Below, piece by piece: positions 1 through 7,356 of a stretch of 28,440 nucleotides of DNA. The notes beneath the pieces are model-generated. The model did no database searches. It was given only the letters and a program-made list of their open reading frames with translations, and was not told where the DNA came from. Numbering within the stretch: the first letter of the stretch is position 1; every line of letters begins with the position of its first letter. A program made the translations under genes and the position numbers. The stretch comes from Acidobacteriota bacterium (lineage in GTDB: Bacteria > Acidobacteriota > Vicinamibacteria > Vicinamibacterales > Vicinamibacteraceae), in contig JAEZDP010000464.1 in the NCBI GenBank assembly GCA_023418055.1, positions 1 to 28,440 on the forward strand. Direction: 5' to 3'.

Positions 1-590
1 AGCGCATCGTGGGTGCCGTGGGCGACGTCACCACCGCCGACGGCGTCGCCCGCCTGGCACGCGAGGTGGCACACGCCTTTGGCGACGTGGACATCCTCGT
101 CAACAACGCAGGCGTCAACATCCGCGGTAACGCCGAGGACCTCTCGGAGTCCGACTGGGACACGGTGCTCGACACGAACCTGAAGGGCCCGTTCCTCGTG
201 GCGCGCACGTTCGGCCCCGCCATGTGCACGCGCGGATGGGGACGCGTGGTCAACCTGTCGTCGATGCTCGCCACCATCGCCCTGCCTGGCCGTGCGCCGT
301 ACGCCGCGTCGAAGGCCGGCGTGAGCGCGCTCACGCGTGTGCTGGCGCTCGAATGGGCACGCGCCGGCGTGACCGTCAATGCGATCTGTCCGGGCCCGTT
401 TGCCACCGAGATGAACCGGCAGTTGTTGAACGACCCCGAGAAGTATCAGGCGTTCGTACAGAAGCTGCCAGTGGGTCGCTGGGGTGCCCTGCACGAGATC
501 AAAGGCATCACCCTCTTCCTCGCCTCCGAGGCGTCCTCCTACGTCACCGGCGCGTCGTTTGCCGTGGACGGTGGCTGGACCGCTCAATAG
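1..590 (+). CDS. SDR-family oxidoreductase, 5' end missing
   Basis: This is the C-terminal part, about 195 residues, of a short-chain dehydrogenase/reductase that uses NAD(P)H to oxidise or reduce a sugar, alcohol or keto substrate. The reading frame is open from base 3, and the GTG at base 9 is internal. Visible family marks are NNAG after a beta strand (cofactor-binding core), the Ser of NLSS, and the catalytic YAASK (YxxxK). After these come the CPGPF segment and the usual C-terminal SYVTGA..VDGG. The N-terminal TGxxxGxG nucleotide-binding loop, roughly 55-60 residues, lies outside the window. It faces a Tat-exported enolase-superfamily gene tail to tail, 19 bases away. Dehydrogenases and acid-sugar dehydratases often belong to the same catabolic pathway, but substrate cannot be read from sequence. 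Family assignment is firm and specificity is open. Confidence 0.93.
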   Translation, partial: RIVGAVGDVTTADGVARLAREVAHAFGDVDILVNNAGVNIRGNAEDLSESDWDTVLDTNLKGPFLVARTFGPAMCTRGWGRVVNLSSMLATIALPGRAPYAASKAGVSALTRVLALEWARAGVTVNAICPGPFATEMNRQLLNDPEKYQAFVQKLPVGRWGALHEIKGITLFLASEASSYVTGASFAVDGGWTAQ

Positions 591-609
591 CAGCCCACCT
601 CCCGCCTTC

Positions 610-1851
610 TCACCAGTGCGTCAATGACCCGTCTGGACGTCGATAGACGTTGCGACGCCCGGGCTCGGTGACCTCGCCGATGAGCGTCAGGGGCGACAGG
701 TCGAGAGTGGCCCCGAGGCCCGGACGCTCGTTCGGGTACGCCTTCCCCTGCCTGAAGTCGAGACACTCGGGCAGGTAGTCGTAGGTCCGCCCGCCATGGT
801 TGTACTCGAGCATCACCGGCCCCGAGAACGTCGACAGGCAGTTGACCAGGGCCGCCGTGGCGATGGGTCCGGTGAAGTGCGGCACGATGCCGACGGCGTG
901 CGTCTCGCAGAGCGCGGCGACCTTCATCATCTCGGTGATGCCGCCCACGTTGGGCAGGGTGACGCGCACATAGTCGATGTCGTGCGACTCCACGAGGCGG
1001 TTGAAGTCCCACTTCACGCCCCACTCCTCGCCATGGGTCAGCGGCACGGTGGTCATGCGCCTCAGCCTGGGAATGTCCATCAACGCGTGTTCGTCGCGCA
1101 CCGGGTCCTCGACGAAGAACGGGTCGAACGGCTCCATCACCTTGCAGACACGCACGGCGTCGTTGAGATCGAAGCGCTGGTGCAGATCGATGCACCAGTT
1201 GCCGTCAGGCCCCACGCCCTCACGGACCTCGCGGCAGTCCCGCTCGATGCGGCCGACGACGCTGCGGGTGTCGTACACGCCGCCGATCGGCACGTCGCCC
1301 GCCCCCATTCGGAAGGCGCGGTAGCCCGCTTCCATGGTCGCGCGCGCGCGTTCGGCGAGGCTGAGGGGCGTCGAGGCCGGGGTCCCCGGCGGCCGTGCCC
1401 CTCCGGTCGCATAACACTCGCAGTAGTCACGGGTGAGCCCGCCCAGCAGTTCGTGTACCGGCAGGCCGAGCGCCTTGCCCTTGATGTCCCACAGCGCCAG
1501 ATCGAGCGCGCCCATCGCATGGGCCTTCTCGCGTCCGGGCGGGTAGAACCACGCGATGTACTGCTCCTGCCAGATGGCCTCGATCCGGAACGGGTTCTTG
1601 CCGATGAGCGTACCGGCACACTGCTCGAGGGTGTCCTTGGACCCGCCCTCGCCGACGCCGGTGATGCCGACGTCGGTCTCGACGGTCACCACCATGTTGC
1701 TCTGGTTGAACAGAGGGTTCAGGTCGGGCGGTCGGTAGATGCGCACGCGGGTGATCGTGGCCTTCGGCAGGGCGGCGTCTGCGGTGTGCGGCCGCAACGC
1801 GCCGAGCAGAGGGGCTGCCGCTACGGCGGCGAGAAAGTCTCGTCGATGCAT
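610..1851 (-). CDS. Enolase-superfamily (mandelate racemase/muconate lactonizing-like) enzyme with Tat signal
   Basis: The 413-residue product belongs to the mandelate racemase/enolase superfamily, which abstracts the alpha proton of a carboxylate substrate with Mg2+. The best guess is an acid-sugar (galactonate- or mannonate-type) dehydratase. Residues 1-26 form a twin-arginine signal (HRRDFLA followed by an Ala-rich stretch), so export to the periplasm is expected. An N-terminal capping domain covers about 30-150, followed by the (beta/alpha) barrel. Likely metal ligands are D222 in IDLHQ, E248 in FVEDP and E275 in THGEE. H224 and H325 (VPHFTGP) are placed like the general acid/base residues of the dehydratases. 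The KxK motif of mandelate racemases is not evident, which favours a dehydratase. ATG at 1851 is the natural start because the Tat motif follows directly. No promoter was recognised in the 66 bases separating it from the metallophosphoesterase gene. Confidence 0.88.
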   Translation of the reverse strand: MHRRDFLAAVAAAPLLGALRPHTADAALPKATITRVRIYRPPDLNPLFNQSNMVVTVETDVGITGVGEGGSKDTLEQCAGTLIGKNPFRIEAIWQEQYIAWFYPPGREKAHAMGALDLALWDIKGKALGLPVHELLGGLTRDYCECYATGGARPPGTPASTPLSLAERARATMEAGYRAFRMGAGDVPIGGVYDTRSVVGRIERDCREVREGVGPDGNWCIDLHQRFDLNDAVRVCKVMEPFDPFFVEDPVRDEHALMDIPRLRRMTTVPLTHGEEWGVKWDFNRLVESHDIDYVRVTLPNVGGITEMMKVAALCETHAVGIVPHFTGPIATAALVNCLSTFSGPVMLEYNHGGRTYDYLPECLDFRQGKAYPNERPGLGATLDLSPLTLIGEVTEPGRRNVYRRPDGSLTHW

Positions 1852-1917
1852 CGTGACGCCTCCAGGGATGTGTGGAATCTCGGCGCGAGTATACGTTGCC
1901 CTCCAGACCTCCCGTCG

Positions 1918-3972
1918 TCAGCGCGGCGATGTCGAGACGCGTGAGCCTGGCGGGTCCTCACCCGCAGGGCTGCGTTGGCCGGGCGCGCCAACCACGATGG
2001 GCGGCTCGATGAGCGAGGGCTCGAGTGGTTCCTCGGGCACCATGTGCGACGGCGACGCGTCGGTCTCCTGCCGCGGGCGCCAGGCCCGCGGCACGCGGTC
2101 CAGGCCGATCGGATAGATCGTCAGCGAGCCGTCCTTCGCCACGTGCAGGCGCAGGAAGTGCTTGTAGTCTTCGACACGCAGCGAGGAGAAGGCCTCTTCG
2201 CTGTGGCGCCCGAAGACGTTCAACGACACGTACAGGTACAGCCCGACGATGGTCGAGCCGAGCACCCAGGCCCCGGCCCCCACGAGCACGGCCACGAGGG
2301 TGAAGCGGCCGAGCCCCCAGTAGGGCAACAGCGCACGAGAGACGGCGAGGGCGCCCCACCCGAGCGCGAAGAGGCACAGCCAGTGGAGTGCCGCGTGCGT
2401 GAGGCCGCCGACCCACTTGTACACGCGCGAATGCGTGTCGGTGAAGCCGACGAGGGCAAGCGTGATGCTCGTCACCCACAAGGTGAGGCCCGGATGCCCC
2501 TTGAAGGCCTCGAGCGTCAGCCAGAGCGCCGCCTGCACGGTCTCGGGCTGCGGGTGGTCGAGTCCGGCGCTGACGATCCATGCCGTGAACAGGTAGACCA
2601 GGGCAGGCACGATGCCGAACGCGGGGTTCCTCGCGGCGAAGAGGACGTTACCCGACGTGAGCCGGCTCGACGTCGGCACGTCGGGGTAACTGGTCTTGAG
2701 CGCAAAGGTGCGTCGTGTCGCCTCGGTGTCCACGCAGGCTTCCTCGATGGTGCTGACGTCCTCGTCGTGTGTCGGGTGGAGGAAGGCGCCTCCCCCGCCC
2801 GCGGTGATCTTCTGGGCCGGGTGATCGGGGTCTGGCGGCGACACCTCCTCATGTCGGCGGTAGTGGTGGTAGTCGCCCGAGAGGAACACGTGCATGGTGA
2901 CGCCGCGGCGGGCAAAGACGTGGTCGCGCAAGTACAGCAGGTCGGTCTCGTCGAGGTGGCCTCCGTGCTGGCGATACTTGTGGGCGTAGATCCACGTGGG
3001 CGTCGCGAGGCACACCACCACGTGGTCGCCTGCCTGCATGTGCCTGTCGGCGATGTGCCGGAAGTACTCGATCTGGGGCGTGTCGATGTCGCTCTGGAGC
3101 TGGCCGTCCGAGCCGATGAGCCACCAGCGGCCCGGTAGCTTCAGCGCGAAGTAGCTGCGCGTCTGCCGCGTCCGCCATCCCGCGAAGTGGCGTCCGCCGA
3201 AGTCCGAGCAGAACAGGCGTGAGAAGGCCGTGAGGCCGTCGTACCAGTCGTGATTGCCCGGGATGGCAAACACGTGCGGCGCCTCCGCCGGGCGGTCGCG
3301 CCCGAAGGCCTGTTCGTAGGGGACGATGAGGCGCCGATGGTAGGCCTCGCGGCTGGGTGCCGGGTACACCTCGTCGCCGCCGAAGACCAGCACGTCGCCG
3401 CGCGGCAGCGTCACCGTGCCGCCGTCGGGTGTCGTCACCTCGAGTTGCGGCTGCGCCACGGCGTGGGCCACCGCGTAGGTGGGGTTCCAGCCGTCGCCCG
3501 TGTCGCAGACATAGTCAATCCAGATGTCCTCGCGCGGACGCGAGCGGTCGACGAACGGGCCTCGGCGCCCCGTGCGGTAGTGGAAGGTGTAGTCGAAGAA
3601 CTCGCGACGTCTCGAGGCGAGCGCCTGCACGACGCGCTGGTCGAGCCTCGCGCCGATGACCGATGACACCACGCTCTTGAGCCCGGCATCGACGAGCTGC
3701 GCGGGGTCGAACCAGCCGACCATCGGCAGCTGCTGCACCTCCGTGGACGGGTGCCACCGCAGCGGGAAGCGGCGGCTGGCGCGTTCGGTCAGCCTGGCGA
3801 GGCGCCTGGCGATGGGCAGCGCCGTCTGGTCGCTGCCGCTGTCGGTCTGGGTGGTCGTCGCGCGGTCCGGCTCGGATGGAGCACGGGGTGCGGCGCTTCT
3901 CGGCGGGGGCTCATGGGACATCAGGGCGATCGTGTCAGAAGCGACGAGGGCCGGCGCACGCCGGGTGGTCAC
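1918..3972 (-). CDS. Membrane-anchored calcineurin-like metallophosphoesterase
   Basis: A 684-residue protein with a calcineurin-type phosphoesterase domain and a membrane-embedded C-terminal half. The two-metal motifs are visible in order: VFGGDEVYP (about 196-203), AIPGNHDWYDG (236-246) and LSGDYHHYRRHE (364-375). The first motif (canonical DxH) is not obvious; DTGDGWN at 157-163 is the nearest candidate. Four hydrophobic segments lie at about 452-470, 495-512, 526-548 and 557-585. A soluble tail with SIYPIGLDR-like sequence ends before a Pro-rich C terminus. The GTG start at 3972 overlaps the stop of the upstream kinase gene by 4 bases (GTGA), which implies translational coupling. An ATG at 3921 would drop 17 non-conserved residues and is a fair alternative, since neither start has a good Shine-Dalgarno sequence. 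Substrate is unknown. Its position behind a kinase makes it a candidate counter-acting phosphatase, but that is inference. Confidence 0.85.
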   Translation of the reverse strand: MTTRRAPALVASDTIALMSHEPPPRSAAPRAPSEPDRATTTQTDSGSDQTALPIARRLARLTERASRRFPLRWHPSTEVQQLPMVGWFDPAQLVDAGLKSVVSSVIGARLDQRVVQALASRRREFFDYTFHYRTGRRGPFVDRSRPREDIWIDYVCDTGDGWNPTYAVAHAVAQPQLEVTTPDGGTVTLPRGDVLVFGGDEVYPAPSREAYHRRLIVPYEQAFGRDRPAEAPHVFAIPGNHDWYDGLTAFSRLFCSDFGGRHFAGWRTRQTRSYFALKLPGRWWLIGSDGQLQSDIDTPQIEYFRHIADRHMQAGDHVVVCLATPTWIYAHKYRQHGGHLDETDLLYLRDHVFARRGVTMHVFLSGDYHHYRRHEEVSPPDPDHPAQKITAGGGGAFLHPTHDEDVSTIEEACVDTEATRRTFALKTSYPDVPTSSRLTSGNVLFAARNPAFGIVPALVYLFTAWIVSAGLDHPQPETVQAALWLTLEAFKGHPGLTLWVTSITLALVGFTDTHSRVYKWVGGLTHAALHWLCLFALGWGALAVSRALLPYWGLGRFTLVAVLVGAGAWVLGSTIVGLYLYVSLNVFGRHSEEAFSSLRVEDYKHFLRLHVAKDGSLTIYPIGLDRVPRAWRPRQETDASPSHMVPEEPLEPSLIEPPIVVGAPGQRSPAGEDPPGSRVSTSPR

Positions 3973-6599
3973 TGGGCGCCGACCGCGTCGGTCCGGAACT
4001 GCCGGGCCTTGTCGGGCTGGCGCAGTCCATCGTAGACCGTCGCCAGGGTCTGCCGCGCCGTGGCCTCCCAGGTGGGAGACCGGCTGCTGCCCTGGCGCAG
4101 CACCTCGTACGCGCGCACGAGCAGTGGCTCGGCCTCATCGAAGCGCTGCTGCTCGACCAGCGCGACGCCCAGACGGATGCGTGCGATGGCGATGTTGACG
4201 TGCGTCTCGGGCAACAGCTCTCCATACAACGTGAGGGCCGAGCGGAGCAGCGTCTCGGCGCGCGCGAAGTCGCGACGAGCCACGCACAGCCACCCCAGGT
4301 TGGACATCACCACGCCGACCCGAGAGTGCCGCCCATCGTAGGCGGCCGAGTAGATGGCGAGCGCACGCTGTAAGGCCATCTCTGCTTCCGCATACGCTCC
4401 CTGTCGCTGGGCCACGCCGCCCAGTTCGTTGAGGGCGAAGGCCACGCGCGGATGCGACGCGCCATACACGCGCTCCTGCGTCGCCAGTGCCTCGCGCAGC
4501 GCGGTCTCGGCCTCGGCGAACTTCTCCTGGAACCGCAGCGCCTGTCCGAGGATGACGAGGGCGGACCCGGTCTCGGGATGGTCCCGCCCATACCAGGCGT
4601 CGAAGATGTCCACCGCCTGCCGCGTGTACGTCTCAGCTTCGGTATACCGTCCACGGGCCGATGCCGTCGCACTGAGGTTCAACAAGTCGTGAGCCACACT
4701 CGGATGCCTGGGTCCGTGCAGGCTCCGGCTCATCGTGACGATGCGCTGGTAGAGCGTGTCGGCCAGGTCGAGACGGCCGGCATAGAAGTGCGTGTTGGCC
4801 AGGGCGGTCAGTGCAGCCGCGAGGTCGTCATCGGGTGTCGTGTCGCGCCCGTAGAGGTGGACCGCCTCGTCGAGCAGTGGCACGGCCTCGTCGTACGCGC
4901 CGCGCTCCCGTACCGCACGGCCCAGCGCGAGTGCGGTCTCGGCACGGAGTGGGTGCTCGGGCGACACCACCGCGCGCGCGTGCCGATAAGCCTCGCGCAA
5001 CAGCCGTTCGGCCTCGTCCAGTGAGGCCTGCTCCACCCGGAGGTTGCCAAGCGCCACCAGACTTTCGATGACCTCTGGATGCGAGGCCTCGTGCAGTGCC
5101 CGCCGCTGCGCGAGGGCCGTCTCGAGCAGCGTGTTGGCCTGGTCGAGGCTACCCAGTTGCTGGTAGATGGTGCCGAGCGTCTGATGCAGTTCCGCCTGCA
5201 CAGCCGGTTCCGCGTCGAGGCGGCGGGCGTCGTTGACGCCGCGCTCGAGCAGTGTGACGACACGAAGATCGGCGGCCGGTGCGTCCTGGGTCTCGCCCGC
5301 CGAGAAGAGACTGAGCATGAACCGCTGGATGCGCTGTGTACGGGCCGCCTCGACGAGCGCCGCCCGGTGGGCCGTCTCGATCCGCGCGATGTGGAGGCCG
5401 GCCAGCATCGCCAGCGCGACCACTGCGCCGGCCGCCACCGCCAGCCCGCGCCGATGTCGCCGGATGAACTTTCCGCCGCGGTAGCCCCACGACTCGGCCC
5501 GTGCCGACAACGGCTTGCCTCGCAGGTAGGCATCGACGTCACGGGCCAACGCATCGACGGTCGGATACCGGCGCGGCGCCTCCTTCCGCATGGCGGTCGC
5601 GCACAGGACGTCGAGGTCGGCCCACTGCGCCCGACGTGCCATCACCCCAGGCGGGGCCACCTGGCGGCTCACCACCGACGGACGGTCAGCGTCGCCATCG
5701 ATGATGCGCGACGACACCTCGGCCGGCGTCAACCCCGCCACGTCGAACGGCCGGCGCCCTGCCAGCAGCTCGTACAGCAGGACGCCAAGCGCATAGACGT
5801 CGGTGTGCATGCCCGTGGGCTCGCCCCGGAGCTGCTCGGGCGCTGCGTAGGCCGGCGACAGGAACCGCTCCACCGTCGTCGTGCTATTGGCGTCGTCGAG
5901 GGGATCGAGGTGACGTGCGATGCCGAAGTCGAGCAGTTTGACGCGCCCGTCGCGCGAGACGAGCACGTTGGAGGGCTTCAGGTCGCGATGGACGACGAGG
6001 TGCTGGTGGGCATGCAGCACGGCGTCGCACACCTGCAGGAACAGCCGCAGGCGCTCGTCCACCGACAGCACGTGCTCACGGCAGTACTCCGTGATCGGAA
6101 CGCCGTCCACGTACTCCATGGCAAACCAGGGCGTGCCGTCCGGTAGCGTGTCGGCGTCGTGTATGCGGGCAATGCAGGGGTGGTCCAGTTGCGCCAAGGT
6201 CCGCTGTTCGCTCGTGAATCGTTCCCGCCTCGCCGGGGACACCCAGGCGTCGCGCAGCAGCTTGATGGCGACGCGGCTGGCCAGGTCCTCCCGTTCGGCG
6301 AGGTAGACGACGCCCATGCCGCCTTCCCCGAGCAGCGAGGTCAGGCGGTAGGGACCAATCGTGCGGATGGCCGTCGGAGGCGAAGCCGACACATCGAGGA
6401 CCTCCTTCGCAAGGTCGGCCACGTCCCGGTCGAGGGGTGTCGTTCCGGCGGCGTCCGCAGCCAGCATCGCGACGAGGTCGGCATGAAGAGTGATGTCCGG
6501 GCCGCAGGCGCGGGCGAGGAAGGCGGCGCGCTCTGGCGGCGGCAGCGCGGCAGCGTCGTGAAAGAGATCCTGCACACGGGTCCATCGGGTCGCGTCCAT
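3969..6599 (-). CDS. Ser/Thr protein kinase with C-terminal TPR array
   Basis: An 876-residue Hanks-type (PknB-like) kinase. An N-terminal helical segment (1-75) precedes the kinase domain (about 82-360). The glycine loop is GEGGMG (91-96), the ATP lysine K113, the catalytic loop HRDLKPSN (204-211), and the metal-binding DFG 224-226. A basic stretch and one hydrophobic helix (about 387-405) should place the kinase in the cytoplasm and the C terminus outside. The remaining 460 residues hold about ten 42-residue TPR units of the kinesin-light-chain type, each with an LG...L..A pattern (for example LGTIYQQLG and LGQALRFQ). TPRs usually bind protein partners. The gene follows an ECF sigma factor by 13 bases and overlaps the next gene by 4, so the three look like one operon. 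The pairing of a TIGR02999-type sigma factor with such a kinase is recurrent in Acidobacteria. Confidence 0.95.
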   Translation of the reverse strand: MDATRWTRVQDLFHDAAALPPPERAAFLARACGPDITLHADLVAMLAADAAGTTPLDRDVADLAKEVLDVSASPPTAIRTIGPYRLTSLLGEGGMGVVYLAEREDLASRVAIKLLRDAWVSPARRERFTSEQRTLAQLDHPCIARIHDADTLPDGTPWFAMEYVDGVPITEYCREHVLSVDERLRLFLQVCDAVLHAHQHLVVHRDLKPSNVLVSRDGRVKLLDFGIARHLDPLDDANSTTTVERFLSPAYAAPEQLRGEPTGMHTDVYALGVLLYELLAGRRPFDVAGLTPAEVSSRIIDGDADRPSVVSRQVAPPGVMARRAQWADLDVLCATAMRKEAPRRYPTVDALARDVDAYLRGKPLSARAESWGYRGGKFIRRHRRGLAVAAGAVVALAMLAGLHIARIETAHRAALVEAARTQRIQRFMLSLFSAGETQDAPAADLRVVTLLERGVNDARRLDAEPAVQAELHQTLGTIYQQLGSLDQANTLLETALAQRRALHEASHPEVIESLVALGNLRVEQASLDEAERLLREAYRHARAVVSPEHPLRAETALALGRAVRERGAYDEAVPLLDEAVHLYGRDTTPDDDLAAALTALANTHFYAGRLDLADTLYQRIVTMSRSLHGPRHPSVAHDLLNLSATASARGRYTEAETYTRQAVDIFDAWYGRDHPETGSALVILGQALRFQEKFAEAETALREALATQERVYGASHPRVAFALNELGGVAQRQGAYAEAEMALQRALAIYSAAYDGRHSRVGVVMSNLGWLCVARRDFARAETLLRSALTLYGELLPETHVNIAIARIRLGVALVEQQRFDEAEPLLVRAYEVLRQGSSRSPTWEATARQTLATVYDGLRQPDKARQFRTDAVGAQ

Positions 6600-6612
6600 T
6601 GGCAGCCGCCCC

Positions 6613-7155
6613 TCATGGTCGTCGGAGTTCGACGGCCAGCCACGCGCGCGCCACGCGCCAGTCGCGCATCACCGTCGCTTCGGAGACGCCGAGGAGGTCT
6701 GCCGTCTCCTTCACGTCGAGTCCGCCGAAGAATCGCGCCTCGACCAGCGACGCCTGGCGGGGGCTGACGGCCGCGAGCGCGTCCAGTGCGTCGTGCAGGG
6801 CAATGAGGTCGTGCGACGCCGCGGCGGCGGGCGTGTCGTCGTCGACGACCAGTCTGAGCGCGCCGTGGCCACGTTTGGCGGCGTGGTGCCGGCGCGCCAC
6901 CTCCACGAGCACCTGACGCATCGCCCGCGCGGCCAGGCGCTTGAAGTGCAGCGGCGAGGTGACTTCGAAGCTGGCCGAGCCCGCCAGCTTCATCCACGCT
7001 TCGTTGACGAGCGCCGTCGGGCTGATGGTCAGGTGCCCGTCGTCTCGTTTCACGCGCGCGGCCAGCCGGCGCAACTCCTGATAAGTGACGGCAAACAGAT
7101 CGTCGAGCGGCTGGCGTGACGACGGCATCTGTTCCGGCCCGCGCGTGCGACTCAT
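6613..7155 (-). CDS. ECF-type RNA polymerase sigma factor (TIGR02999-like)
   Basis: The 180-residue product is a sigma-70 family factor of the extracytoplasmic-function class. Region 2 contains the group's hallmark PTALVNEAW, followed by HFKRLAARAMRQVLVEVARR and AAKRG. Region 4 (about 125-180) has a helix-turn-helix with KETADLLGVSEATVMRDWRVA. There is no fused anti-sigma or C-terminal extension. An upstream in-frame ATG exists (open frame to 7293), but those 46 extra residues are Gly/Arg-rich and unlike the family. ATG at 7155, with a purine-rich GGGGTGGG shortly upstream, is preferred. The gene is first in a minus-strand cluster with the kinase-TPR and metallophosphoesterase genes, suggesting that the kinase or its signal controls sigma activity. 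It diverges from the giant secreted repeat protein, which is a plausible but untested target. Confidence 0.92.
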   Translation of the reverse strand: MSRTRGPEQMPSSRQPLDDLFAVTYQELRRLAARVKRDDGHLTISPTALVNEAWMKLAGSASFEVTSPLHFKRLAARAMRQVLVEVARRHHAAKRGHGALRLVVDDDTPAAAASHDLIALHDALDALAAVSPRQASLVEARFFGGLDVKETADLLGVSEATVMRDWRVARAWLAVELRRP

Positions 7156-7252
7156 GAGCCCACCCCGACGTGACAATCCTGCCGTGCCCTTTACGTAAGA
7201 GGGGTGAAGAGCGATTCCGCCTGGAGCCTGGCGCCCGAGCGCCACCTGTGAT

Positions 7253-7282
7253 CCGGTGGCGGTGAATCTACCACCGCACCGG
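7253..7282. promoter_or_regulatory. Interrupted inverted repeat in divergent promoter region
   Basis: Left arm CCGGTGGCGGTG (7253-7264) and right arm CACCGCACCGG (7272-7282) can pair over 11 base pairs with one bulged G and a 7-base loop. It lies between the sigma-factor start (7155) and the start of the exported repeat protein (7357). Both genes point away from it, so a terminator role is unlikely; an operator or 5' leader hairpin is more plausible. A separate 8-base palindrome TTACGTAA sits at 7191-7198, closer to the sigma factor. I could not identify trustworthy -35/-10 boxes in the 201-base gap. Confidence 0.4.
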
Positions 7283-7356
7283 GCGCAGGACAATCGCCGT
7301 GGGGTGGGACGGTGGACGCGACGACATGCCGGTGTCTGACCGGCGCGAGGCGGTCG

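Noticed and set aside
7312..7356. Start of the giant exported protein at 7312
   Set aside because: The extra 15 residues precede a complete signal peptide, and the ATG at 7357 has a better-spaced GAGG.
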